Shown one piece after another: positions 1-10,840 of a DNA stretch of 64,000 bases; position 1 is the stretch's first letter, and each line of letters opens with the position of its first letter. The DNA is taken from positions 30,864,905 through 30,928,904 of the forward strand of contig JASFXZ010000005.1 in NCBI GenBank assembly GCA_032209605.1, written 5' to 3'. Under the pieces are notes generated by a model. It did no database searches. It saw nothing but the letters and a program-made list of their open reading frames with translations, and was not told where the DNA came from. The position numbers were made by a program, and so were the translations under genes. This DNA is from Mactromeris polynyma (lineage: Eukaryota; Mollusca; Bivalvia; Venerida; Mactridae).

Positions 1-171
1 TATCCAGATGGTATTGCAGGGTTGGACACTTTTTGCTATAGGTGGAAAAAAACATGGAAAAAACGGAAAGGAAAAAATAGCATAATGATTATGTATACAT
101 GATGGAGACAGGTAGTCTACAAATTTTAGCATGTCAGAAATGTTGCATTGTATAAATATTATAAGACTTAC

Positions 172-406
172 CAGTCATTCTGCTTGAACATGCGGAGATT
201 GGTTTAATGGGGTTCATACAAAGAGTGACTTTGCTAACAACCCTTGGTACAACTCCCGCACTTTGCATATCTATCCTATCCACTGCAATCATACTCAGTT
301 CTGTTATCCTACAATTTTGTTTTTGATCAAGTAAACCAGTTGTCTCAAGATCTACAAATACATACGTAGATATTTGTTCATGATCTATTGGAATGGATGT
401 ATCCAT
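172..406 (-). CDS. TREX-like 3'-5' exonuclease, first coding exon
   Basis: Minus-strand exon encoding the first 78 residues of a DEDDh-family DNA 3'-5' exonuclease. The exonuclease I motif FVDLETTG is present at residues 17-24, with the metal-binding Asp19 and Glu21. The following text (ITELSMIAVDR, then PRVVSKVTLCMNP and a C-terminal MTG) follows the order of TREX1/TREX2. Family members degrade single-stranded or nicked DNA ends in the nucleus or cytosol. The exon runs from an acceptor at 426-428 (TTTTCAG, minus) to a GTAAGT donor at 171-166; 407-425 is 5' UTR. The Gly codon is split by the donor. The exonuclease II and III motifs lie beyond the left edge of the window, so activity cannot be judged. 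TREX1 versus TREX2 cannot be decided from this exon. Confidence 0.8.
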
Positions 407-425
407 TGTACAATCTTGTATGAAT

Positions 426-2234
426 CTGAAAATAAAGAAAAAATTAAATAATTCAATTATTTTTTATTAAATAAAGTGAAACAAGATTGTCACAAAACAG
501 GCTTTTTTCTATAGTTCCAACTGGCAGACTATCTGACAGATTCCCAAAGCCAAATCTATGTTTTTTTCCCAATTAGAAAAAAAAAATCCCAATCAATAGC
601 ACCTGGTATATCTTGAAGATCTTTGAATAACTCTCACCATTATTGTCCCTTGTGTCATAAATGTATGTGAACATTTTGTGTGTCTTTGACAGTTGATATA
701 AGTAGATTAGAATGCTTGTTTATATAAAATGTAGATATGAAAAACCTGTTCTTTTAAATATGAAAATTCTAAAAACTGGAGTTAATTTAGTTTTCTCAAA
801 TTAGCAAATTTTACATCGCAAATTAGCAAATTTATCTAGGGTCTTTTTCCCAAAATGGACAGAAAAGGCCTGCAAAATATGCCATTCCTAGGTCAGAGCT
901 TGAAAATGGATCAAGTTAGTTAAAAAGAGGTTGTTGCAGGGGTGGCCAATCTCGAGAGGTTTTACTGTAGATGTATAAAGAAGAGCCATCAATTGATACC
1001 CAGGCATTTTCCCCTGGCTTTTGCCTTTCATTTTCAGGTAACTTCGAGTTTAATCTAAATAATTTGGTGTTCACAATCATGGATTATATGTCTGTGTCAC
1101 AATATTTTGAATCAGTTCGGCTAGTAGTTTTTTTATACTTTTCGACTAAGAAGTGTATCCGAATTGAACACATCTTGGTGGGGCTGCGGGACAATTCGAC
1201 CCCTGAACAATTCGACCCCATACCAAATCGGCCCTAAGTCAACTCGACCCACGTCAACTCGACCCCTAATTTTGCTAAGTCAATTCGACCCCTCTGTATT
1301 GTTATCGGGTGTAGTGTAAAAGATTATTTACTCAAAATAAATTATAATTATTATTTTGTGTAGCAATGTTTTAATGGATAAATGTAACACATGTAATTGC
1401 CTTTGTCTGACCCGATTGGGTTTATGTTTGGTTGATCTATCCATTGTTCTTCATTGGAGGTGTTAATTTCTTCTTTTATAAGTGCGTGTATAACATTTTA
1501 AGACTGAATCTCAGAGTTATACTTTGAAATTTTAGAACGTAACAAGTGCAGAGCGAGTAACAAGAACATTTGGATAAATTTCAAGTTTATGTCTGAATTT
1601 CAGTCTTATATTCATTCAGAATGTATTCTAAAAAGATAACAATCCATTGGAAATGTGTATGTTTTATTACAAATGAAAATGAAACAAACAGAAATTATAA
1701 ATAACAAAACAATTAATAAATACAAGTATATAATTATATTCGATAACAAAATATAACAAAAACATTAACAAAAATTTAATAAATTTCATAATTTACGTAC
1801 AATAATTCAAATGTTTTCATATCATCTGAGGGGTCGAATTGACATGCCGAATAATCGGAAAATAGGGGTCGAATTGTACAGGGGTCGAATTGACTTTGTT
1901 TTTTGCGGGGGTCGAATTGTTCAGGGATCGAGTCGTCCTGATACCCTTGGTGGTACATGGCCAGAGAGACAGAAAGGGCTCATTGTATTGGTATAATGGC
2001 AGACACTGGTCAACTTACAAAAGTTTAGATCATATGCAGATTTCAGTATTTGAAAGTGAAACTACATTAATTGATTTACAATGTACCAAATTACATCCAA
2101 TCAGTGAGACATAAACTACCTATTATAGGCTTATAGGTGCTTCAAACAAATAAATAAATAGGTTTTATTAATTACGCACTCATTGCTAACTTATTATAAA
2201 CATAGTTTTGAAAATAATCAGCCAAACTTCTTAC
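426..2234. other. Probable first intron of the exonuclease gene; mostly repeats
   Basis: No coding exon is recognised. The stretch holds the 764-bp MITE at 1182-1945. At 937-967 there is also a CAGGGGTGGCCAA word (hAT-like end) followed by a GGTTTTACTGTA word (pogo-like end), both apparently remnants. It would be the intron joining a putative noncoding exon ending at 2235 to the coding exon at 425. Confidence 0.4.
1182..1945. mobile_element. Non-autonomous DNA transposon (MITE A), 8-bp TSD
   Basis: A 764-bp element flanked by the exact 8-bp direct repeat CTTGGTGG (1174-1181 and 1946-1953). The ends are imperfect inverted repeats (GGCTGCGGGACAATTCGACC against the complement of the right end). 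Both termini are packed with a short word, TCAATTCGACCCC or close variants: about six copies at 1192-1293 and about five in inverse orientation at 1830-1932. The interior is AT-rich and has no reading frame. An 8-bp TSD plus clustered subterminal motifs fits a hAT-type element moved in trans by a transposase that binds the repeats. The family name is unknown to me. Confidence 0.85.
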
Positions 2235-2330
2235 CATTCAGTGTGCCAATGCTGCGTGTAAACATTGCGTGGTTCCTGGTCCTGTAACGCTTGGTATCGA
2301 CATGCGCCAAATATTTGACCTTGTGCGGGG
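2235..2330 (-). other. Candidate noncoding first exon of the exonuclease gene
   Basis: On the minus strand a sequence ending ...CACACTGAATG is followed by a GTAAGAAG donor at 2234-2227. Joining it to the acceptor before 425 gives a 5' UTR for the exonuclease with one short upstream reading frame. The 5' limit is a guess. Only the donor and the local CpG enrichment support it. Confidence 0.35.
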
Positions 2331-2600
2331 AACCAGTCAAATTGAGACGCCATCTTGAAAAATTTGTCTGGCACTCTGACCGCTTTCGAAAACTGAATTA
2401 TTGATCGATCAAATGTGAGTTCCTTTTCTAGATTTATTCACACCAGTACATATGCATGTATATTTTTTCATTGCAGCCTTATATTTATATGTAACACCGT
2501 GATATATACACGTTTATTGTAGTTTACCGTCCATGTTTGCCCTTTCCAGCCGCGCCCATTTCCTGTCGGCGACTGGGACAAGTCGGTGTACTAATAGATA
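2240..2600. promoter_or_regulatory. Candidate bidirectional promoter, exonuclease / alpha-spectrin
   Basis: This patch is richer in CpG than the surrounding DNA. It contains a YY1-like word (CGCCATCTTG, about 2348-2357) in the plus orientation and a GC-box-like CCGCGCCC word near 2550. A plus-strand GTGAGT donor at 2415 and a minus-strand GTAAG donor at 2234 point outwards from it. No TATA box stands out. The bidirectional reading is inference. Confidence 0.35.
2345..2414 (+). other. Candidate noncoding first exon of alpha-spectrin
   Basis: Short sequence just downstream of a YY1-like word and ending in a GTGAGT donor (2415-2420). It carries no reading frame. If spliced to the acceptor at 19567 it would supply the 5' UTR of alpha-spectrin across a 17-kb first intron. 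A competing start is the CpG-bearing patch at 13855-14012, which also ends in a GTAAGTG donor. Confidence 0.3.
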
Positions 2601-3135
2601 CATCTGTTGTCCGTAGCTGTCAATTTTTATCTCAAATACATTTCTTGAAATGTTAGCTTACATGTTTAGCTTCATAATATTACTTGTTATATGAAATTTC
2701 ATCTTTCGTGTTCAAAGTCAGTTATAGTCGATGAGTCATTTAATATCAAAGTACTGAAAGCGGGAGGTGATGTGATAAAGGTGTAAAGTGTTCCATGCAC
2801 TGACCCTCAGGTTAGTAAGTACATAACATGCAAGTGATATCAGGAGAGTTCTTATATACAGGGACATAATAACACATTCAGATAGTATCAGTCATTTTTT
2901 AAATTTGACACTACCCAAATGTACACTCGAAGACTGCACCCGTCTTCTTCTGATTGTACATGACCCACTGTGGGGCATTGTTGTATATATTTGGTTAATG
3001 TACAAGGTAAATGTAAGGTGCAATTTGATTGATGTAAACACATAAAAAGTTGTACATATCTGTGGAGTTAATTCTGTATCAACTACAAGCTGAAGGCCTC
3101 CAGTGAAGGTGATGTGGCATATATGGGCTGGTAAC

Positions 3136-3701
3136 AGATACGGGTCAGTTCGTCCTAAAAGTCATGTTCGTCCCAGCTCAATTCGGCACGATTTTATGTT
3201 TGTCATGGGTCAATTCGGCACACTTTTTAAAAATATTTTGAACATGTTTTATTGCGCTTGTTAAGTATTATTGTTTGTGATAAATTGATGAATCAAGATC
3301 CATTTATGTTTTTTACCACTCGTCAGTGAATTTTCGGCTTAGAGTTAGAATCGGCATTTTTATCGGAATTATGCATACCAAGTGATATGAATAGCTATGC
3401 AACAAACTGTTTTAATTATTTATAAGACATACAACAATGAACAAACACGAAATAACAAAGGCTATGAATAACGCAACTATGCGTATGTATAAATATTTTT
3501 ATTTATTTGAAAGCGTACAATTTTCATAAAAAAAAGCCATACAAATTCATACAAATATAATTAAACAAATATAATTAAACATCACAACTTCTCCCATTTA
3601 AACGTGGGCCGAATTGACTATGTTATAAAATCGTGCCTAATTGACCCGTGCCAAATTGACCCGGGACGAACATGACTTTTAGGACGAACTGACCCGCTCC
3701 C
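3136..3701. mobile_element. Non-autonomous DNA transposon (MITE B), 8-bp TSD
   Basis: A 566-bp element flanked by the exact direct repeat CTGGTAAC (3128-3135 and 3702-3709). The termini are long inverted repeats: CGGGTCAGTTCGTCC, then AAAAGTCATGTTCGTCCC, mirrored at the right end. They are followed by several copies of TCAATTCGGCAC or near variants. The architecture and the core word TCAATTCG resemble MITE A, so the two probably use related transposases. The interior is AT-rich and noncoding. Confidence 0.85.
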
Positions 3702-4179
3702 CTGGTAACTGGGTAGTTGATGAGAAGGTGTATGGCAGAAATAATTTGTTCAGTAATATGGAACAACATAACTGACTGCATGTCCTTGGTGGCCGAGAGA
3801 AGTTATGTTTTCTTTAGTCTTGGTTTTGTTCTTGCCACTGGATAGATTAATACATACACAGGGGTGTGGAATTTTTTATTCTTTCCACTTGCCCACGGAC
3901 AAGTTGGACTGAATTTTCTAATTGTCCACAGCCAAAGTTCACTTGCCCAAATAAATAGTGAAAAAAAACAGGAACATTGTATCAGGTGTTAGAAAGGCTT
4001 TATTTAACGTCATTGTTAACATAGATGATGAATCTTAACTACTACCTGTACTACATGTTTATATGTACTATACTCTTATGCAACAATAAAAGTCAACATA
4101 ATAATAACTGGTTTCTTGTCTCTTGGGGCACAATGCAACATGTTGTTGCTATAGGAAGATTCTGTTAAACCTATCCCAG

Positions 4180-5474
4180 TTACATTAAGGCACATGGGTT
4201 ACTTGGATTATCAGACATTATTTTCAGTTTCTCCCTTGCAATATCTTCCCCACCGAGTTGCTTCACAATTTCACTAAGCATGGGCTGTATGCAATCCATC
4301 TCAGAACTTGCCTGAGCTGATGTGGAGGCAACAATTTCAGAGGTCACAGGGGCTGATTTTTCTGGTGGTTTATGGCGTATGTGCCTATGACCAGACTTAA
4401 GCCATTCCTCAACAGAAGGTAAAGGGTCAAACTTGGAAAACTGTGGACCAGAGACAACAATTCTCATTTGACTTTGCAGATTTTGTTGGGTAAGGCGAGT
4501 TCGTAGGGGACTCTTGACTAGATTCATTTGAGAAAAGAGCCTCTCACAGGCAGCAGTGGAGGGGGAAATAGTGAGCAAAAGATGCAGCAAGGCACTGATG
4601 TGTTTAACAGAATCTTCCTTCCTCTGCAGCATGGATATGTATACTGCAAGGGGGTGATAGGTTCTTTGCATAGAAACCTGAACTTTCAGAGTCTGCCATT
4701 CACTGGGAATAGAGGAGACCTCTTCCTCTGTTAACAGATCATTACAGTGGCCACACAGCAGTCTAATTTCCCTACAACCATATGTGCTAAGATCTGCAAG
4801 TGTAAGTGGCCAGTGTCTAAAGTCAAAAATCTGATACAGACTCAGGGGAGGGCACTCAAGATCCTTAAATCTATGTAGTACATACTGACCGATTTTATCA
4901 AACAAAGAGTGAATGTCATTATCATCTTTGAACTCACAAAGAGACCCAGTCAGTTTAAATTTACCATCAAACAGACTAATTTCAGGATCATACAAGCTGT
5001 AGAATTTGGACAAGTGTTCACCTGGTTCATTGGTCATTGCTTGCAAATTCATGTACAGTGTATCAATAGCTTCTTTCACCTCAAACAGCAACAGATCTTT
5101 ATTTTGAAACAAGACTGAGGTTTTGGTTATGGCTGTAAACACATCTAGCATGAGATGAATGTATTTTACAAATTTTACACTTTTAAGATCAGTTAGAATT
5201 GCTTTTGCTTGTCCTAGCTCATCAGCCCTATTAGATGTTTCAAGAATATGCTCCATGTGGGTAACTGTTACATTGATATCCTGACATACTGCTTCTAATG
5301 CACGAAGCTTGGAAGAAACCCACCTAATTGCTTTGATTTCTGTGTGCATTTTTAAATTTTCATCAAGAAAAGAAGCAAGCCTCTTCAATTGTTCTCTCCT
5401 CTTGGGAGAAAATGAATAGAATTTACAGATTCTCTTTAGAGTGTCTTCAAATTTTTTCAAATACCCAACTTGCT
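4180..5474 (-). pseudogene. hAT transposase, C-terminal half (split by MITE)
   Basis: C-terminal part of a hAT transposase. It encodes the alpha-helical insertion region and the hAT dimerisation domain, seen as SPSTAACERLFSQMN followed by PLRTRLTQQNLQSQMRI, and ends at a TAA stop. It is open throughout. It continues in frame from the N-terminal half once the MITE and one TA copy are removed (1030 + 1295 nt = 775 codons including the stop). The relatives I associate with it are ZNF862/KIAA0543-type hAT proteins. The native gene can no longer make one protein, so I call it a pseudogene, although nothing else is visibly broken. Confidence 0.8.
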
Positions 5475-5476
5475 TA

Positions 5477-6284
5477 CCGTATATACTCGCCCATAAGTCT
5501 ATCTCGACCATAAGTCGAGGGGTATACTTTGCTGCTTAAAACTCGGTATTTTGCTTGCACCCGCCTATAAGTCGAGGCCAGATTTTCAAAGAATGAAAAG
5601 TTGGTTACAGACTAGTCATTTATTACATCAGAATTCCCACTCACTTAAAATATTGCGTACCAGTTTAAATCTAAAAACATTATGAGAATTTACGGTAAAT
5701 ACACCGTCTGGTAGCTCTGTGTGACGTCATTCCCAGACACAACAATCCCACGTGTTCTGTGCTAAAGTTTAACCAGCAGTCGTATTGTGACAGTTTGTTT
5801 ATAACACCTGCGTGGGCCATGGACATTTTCACCTCATTAACACATGTAAGATATTGTCCTATTATTTAACACTTCTGAGGCTTTCGAAAACTGTGAAAAA
5901 CTTAACCAACGAACACATTTATTTTAAAGAATAAAACAAAACATTTTGATCATAATTTTGTCGTTTATTGTCATTAACAACAAAAAGCTTAATTGTAAAA
6001 AATACTTTACCGGGCAAGTAAAGAATCATTTTTTACTCCGAATATAAATGCGTATGTTATTACTTACGATAGTCAGACACAACAATCGACGATTTTGAAC
6101 TTCCAGGGCACACACTCCTCCCTTTTCTATTTTTTTTTCACTCCTCCCTTTTCTATTTTTTTTTTTTCACTCCTCCCTTTTCTATTTTTTTTTTTTTTTT
6201 TAATATCTCGCCCATAAGTCGAGTTGACTTTTTAGAGCATTTTCAAAAGCCGTATTTGGTCGACTTATGGGCGAGTATATACGG
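5477..6284. mobile_element. TA-flanked MITE copy 1, inserted in the hAT transposase
   Basis: An 808-bp element flanked by TA on both sides (5475-5476 and 6285-6286). The perfect 23-bp terminal inverted repeats begin CCGTATATACTCGCCCATAA. Further inverted CATAAGTCGA words lie just inside. There is no reading frame. The TA duplication and the CCGTATATAC end suggest a Tc1/mariner-superfamily non-autonomous element. Near the right end, at 6117-6200, a unit of about 28 bp (CACTCCTCCCTTTTCTAT plus a T run) is repeated three times. The second copy is at 47456-48192. Confidence 0.9.
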
Positions 6285-7314
6285 TAACTGCATCTAAGAC
6301 TCCTAACTCAAGTTTATGTGCTACACAATGAGTAACAACAACATTGTTATCAACTGCATCACTGAGTTTTTTGGCAACACCATTCTTTGCACCTAAATTG
6401 ACTGCAGCTCCATCCAGATTAACACACACCAATTTTGAATTTTGATTAGACAAGTTATCAATATCAATATCACACTTCGATAGACCCCTTTTGATAGCAT
6501 CAACAACACCGTCGGCGCATGCATTTTCTAGATTCTCAATACTGGCAATTGACGTGACTGGTTCATAGGTTTCAGGGTGTACATAGCGTAACAAAATGCC
6601 TTCCTGGTCAATAACAGAAGAGTCAGTGCTTGAGTCACTCATGACAGAAAAGTATCTCACATTTTTCAAGTTTGCTTTTGTTTCATTTAAGAGAACATTG
6701 GAAATAGAATTCTGGAACACCACACAGGTATCTCTTGACAAGTGGTCATTTCCTAAATCAGTCCCATTTTTCTTTTGTACTTCACAGAGAAATGTATAGT
6801 CAGTGCATGGTCGATTGTGTTTTATTACAGCATAAGCGGTATTAAACAGCTTCTTGTACCTTTCGATTTCATGCATTTCCACTTTGGATATAGATTTTTC
6901 AATGGGTCCTTGTTTATTGGGCTTTTGCTTAAACTCGTACTTGGACACGCATGACACATGTTTTGACGAAAGTTGATGGGATGTAAGAGTGTCCTTTCTT
7001 AGTAAGGTGTCAGTAGATTTCCCTATATATAGAGCTGAGGTCGTATCCGCACTTTGCGGGAATATTCTGTATACATGACAATAAAGCGTATCCGAATTAT
7101 CGTCCTTTCGGAGCCAGTTAAAGTCCGCAAACCAGCTATCCTTAAACACACGCGTGCGCTTGCGATCATATTCTTTGTCTCTCTGTGCTTTTGATTTACG
7201 TTTATCTGGTTCTTTGGATGCGTCAGGCAGCTTTGAACCACCTGATCTAACAACAAATTTGTCTATTTCTTGCCGAAACAACTTTGCAACGCAGCTATTT
7301 CTACGTAACATCAT
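6285..7314 (-). pseudogene. hAT transposase, N-terminal half (split by MITE)
   Basis: N-terminal part of the hAT transposase; the first in-frame ATG is at 7314. It carries a BED/TTF-like zinc-finger region in which the usual CxxC is CHVY, so one ligand seems lost, while the later HxxxxxH is present. The catalytic core follows: a first Asp in VMSDSSTDSS, a second in CVNLDGAAVNLG, and the hAT CxxH motif in HCVAHKLEL. The frame runs into the MITE at 6284 with no earlier stop. A CCAAT word at 7350-7354 lies just upstream of the ATG. Confidence 0.8.
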
Positions 7315-7689
7315 ATTTACCAAAGCACCGCTTGGTTGCCTCGATACGGCCAATCAGAGAGCTTATTTTTCCGATAGCAAGTGCTTCCGGCGAGAGGCGT
7401 CAAGTTTGTGCTACGAGAGCGTATTTACGCATTGTAAACGTGATTTACGCAAAACTGGTAATAAATTTAACGCTCGCGATTTGTTAAGATTAGAAATTCG
7501 GCCTTTTTCATTTTTTCTGGCTCTGAAATTCACTTGCCCGCGGACAAATGCTACGGTAAAATCTACTTGTCCGCTGGCAAAAAGTCCCGAGTCGGACAAG
7601 TCGGGCATATGAATTTCGCACCCCTGATACATTTTAGTAGTCTAGATATAATATATATATATATAGATAAAATATGCCAGTCTTCAAGA

Positions 7690-8200
7690 TAACCCACTTG
7701 CCCGAAGCCCGGGACAAGTAAAATTACCGTCAGACAAGTAAAGAATCCATTTTGTCTATCCGAATTGGCAAGTTGTGTTTGTGGTCAGGTCGGATTAGCT
7801 TATATCCAAGTTGTCACAAAAATTGATGTCATAGTACGCAATATTTCGACTGGTTTTCATTTTTTGTAAATTTTGTTTGTTTGTTTCATCGGGTTTAACG
7901 CTGTTCTCAACGATATTTCAGTTATATACGGTGGCAGGTTCACCTAACCAGTTTTTCCTGGACTGAATTCTTACCAGTACTAACTTACCCTTCCACAAGG
8001 AGCCGGCAACTCTCCACATGTGGAGGAAAATCAACATTTTTGTCAAATAAATTTGGTTTGTGTAACAGCACTTTTTCATCAATTATTGTTACCAGTCTGC
8101 GTTTCCAATTTAACAAATCAAAACATCATATTTTTTCGTTATTTTGACGGTGCTGTAAATTTTATTCGGGCTAGTGAAAGTGAATTCGGGCAAGTGGAAA
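7690..8200. mobile_element. Remnant sharing hAT subterminal motifs
   Basis: The left edge (CACTTGCCCGA, GACAAGTAAA) and the right edge (TTCGGGCAAGTGGAAATT) are mutually inverted. They use the same CTTGCCC/GGGCAAG words as the ends of the adjacent hAT element. The interior is AT-rich and noncoding. It is probably a degraded non-autonomous relative. No target duplication was found. Confidence 0.35.
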
Positions 8201-8889
8201 TTACAAGCTAAGTTCGTAAAAAAAACTATTGTGAAGACTGATGTGTATGTTCTTTTCTCCCTCTTTCTGCCTATGGTTACTGACTTTCTTCACTTGTTCT
8301 TTAGTGTATTCCAGTCATTCAACCATTTTCCCTCAATGTTGTCCACCTAAATTCTCCATGGTTGTTTTTTATATAGACAGCCAGACCATTCCTCAGTTCC
8401 TAATGTTTTGTAGATTGTTGTTTCCCTGGGGTCTGTGTGGGAAGGCATTGTCTTATGTATGTGGTGTTCCCTGTAAGTTGTAACAACTTAATATTTCTAT
8501 TATTCATTGATTTATAAGTATGTATTATGTTAATTAATTACCCAGCCACCATACTTGACTACGTAGATTGTGTTGAAAATTAAGCAAATCTGTGATGTTG
8601 TTTTTTCGTGCTAATTACTACCTCCATTGGTTTGAAATCAATCTCAAAGTATATATGAAATGCATGATGCACTAAAATTATTGCCTGTTATGAATTGTAT
8701 TTTCCTTATAAATTTTAATTGATTTTGGACTTTTGTATTTATATATATGATTGATACTGTTTTGTTTCTTAATTTTGTTTTGTAAACTTTTCTTTAATAA
8801 ACCTGAATTGTACATGTATAAAGTTTTTAAAGATCTTTTATCTGAATCCATCATATTATTTGTATCATGACCATGAAGTAAATATTATT

Positions 8890-9075
8890 CAGGGGTTCCA
8901 CATAGAGGTGCAGTATCTAAAGCGTCATTTTGATAATTTTTGACAGGGATTTTACTCTTTTAGAGCCTTATTACCTAAAATTTGACCCTTCAGTCAGAAT
9001 CCTAAGGGTCAAAATATGGCTTTTTGGAAATTACAGGGGTCAAAGGGTCAACTTCAGGGTCAAATGGAACCCCTG
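8890..9075. mobile_element. Short hAT-like MITE
   Basis: A 186-bp segment bounded by the 11-bp inverted repeat CAGGGGTTCCA / TGGAACCCCTG. Inside, GGGTCAAA words repeat near the right end (9006-9064). The CAGGGG ends are typical of hAT elements, but the 8-bp flanks do not match cleanly. Confidence 0.5.
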
Positions 9076-10629
9076 TTATTGATGACTTTCAATTTGAGCA
9101 GTGGACACTATTCACTACCACTTCCATCTTGCCATCTATTTGCTCACTTGTCACAATGAATAATTATGTTGTATGCTGCTTTTCCCCATCTTATTTACCT
9201 GAATGAAAAACGAAGACTGTCGTCAAATACATATATTTGAAAAAAAATCATTGTTCTAGACTGAATTATCATCGTTTCGAGAATGTCCATCAGATATTTA
9301 TATATATGTATCAGTTTACCAGAAATTCAGCTTTATAGTATTTTACTAGCTTGAAATACTTTTGTTTGAATATCTGTATTTTTACTAAACTGTAAAATGA
9401 CTTTTAATGCTGGTACAAACAGTGTTTATTCTTATTGGAGCCTGATGTACATTGTCTCTGAAATACTACAAGGCTGAATACAAAAACATTTCTTGGTTGA
9501 TTTGTTAGCGTATAATGTGAATTTCTTCTTAATACTAGACTGGAAATTCTAGTCTCTGACATTTCTCTCCCTGTAAATTATAACACAGAAACTCATTATA
9601 AGATTCTCATAGGAATACCTGGCTTAGAAAGAAGGTAAAATGATTTGGTTTCCATGGCAACCATTGAGTTATAAGCAATAATTTACCAGTGAAAAGATAA
9701 AACAGAATTGTTCCTTGATATATTTGATAGTTAACATTTAAAGTCAGCCACATGAGAATTAGTTTGTAAGTATATTTAAAAATAGATGTGTCTGAAGGGA
9801 GCTAGAATAAGATCCTTTTTGAAGAAGACACTTTGTTATTTTGGTACATTTCATAATCATGAAAAAATACAGTTTATACCTTCCCCAGTGTATACTGAAT
9901 TATTCATGTTCTTGTGAAGCCTAGACTGGCCTCTGTTCCTGTTAGAAACTGGCAGACATAAACTATTCTGTATTATACCTGCCATTGCATTCTCTGTCAA
10001 AATTATTGTCTGAATTAAACAGAGTCTAACTGATATAAAACAGGAACTGAGGATCAATGAAGGATTGTGTTCAACATGCAGAAAATAAGGAATTATTTCT
10101 CAGGATTTCAGTCCTAAGTGATTGCATGCATCCAGTCTATAGTGATCATTGACTCAGTCACTGTATAATCAGATAATGATTGTATTTACCAGATGTGATG
10201 ATGCTCCTTCTCCTTCTAATGATTTCCAGTTGTTGTTTGTGTAATATCTGTCTGTATTCGTGGTACCATAGTTCATATATAATGCATTACTGTGAGTAGT
10301 GCAGTTTGCTGTATTCGGTTGCAACTCACACAGCAATCTGGCCGCGATGTAGAGCAGTCTATTTCGAAGTATCACTTGATAGTTGTTCATTAAATTCAAA
10401 GTTTACGATAGTTCACAAATTTTCTATTACTTAGCTTATGACAACATATTTTGTTTCTTATTAATGTTCATTGATTTTTGTTTTGCCTTAATGCACTTAC
10501 ATGTCATTAGCTATACTGTAGGATCAAGTTTCCAATTTTGGTATGGTTTTGTATAAAATGATAACTTATTGTATGAGAATAAAATGCGTACACATGCTGT
10601 AAACTAATTCTAGGGATCTTTAAGTTTAT

Positions 10630-10840
10630 TCTTATGCCTGAGTGGTTTCAGTGACTGAATCTTAATCACTTGCCTGTGACCACTTTGGGATAGAATCCCA
10701 CCCAAGTTGTAGAATTTTTAAGTGAGGAAACCATCTAACTGGCTTATTGAAGGTCAGCAATTCTCCATAGATACCCCCACCCCCCTGGGGTCTTCCTCCA
10801 CTGTTTATGTGCCTGAAAGCCCATATATATGTTATATATC
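10630..10840 (+). repeat. Degenerate SINE-like bivalve repeat
   Basis: The text CACTTGCCTGTGACC, a GGGATAGAATCCCA box-B-like word, GTGAGGAAACCATCTAACTG and CTGGGGTCTTCCTCCAC resembles a dispersed tRNA-SINE that I associate with bivalve genomes. The family identity is from memory. The element is weathered and no terminal duplication is visible. Confidence 0.4.

Larger units (their letters stand above)
3859..7626 (-). mobile_element. hAT-family DNA transposon carrying a nested MITE
   Basis: Both ends carry the inverted terminal word CAGGGGTG (3859-3866; complement at 7619-7626), followed by subterminal copies of ACTTGCCC/GGACAAGT-like motifs. The flanks ATACAT(A) on the left and ATACATTT on the right are similar but not a clean 8-bp duplication. 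Inside, on the minus strand, is a hAT transposase frame (7314 to 4180), interrupted by a TA-flanked MITE at 5477-6284. Without the insertion the element would be about 2.96 kb, typical of an autonomous hAT. Confidence 0.8.

Noticed and set aside
8241..8483. 80-codon plus-strand open stretch rich in F, C, S and L
   Set aside because: No splice borders, low-complexity composition typical of AT-rich noise, and no domain. An AATAAA at about 8794 alone is not enough.
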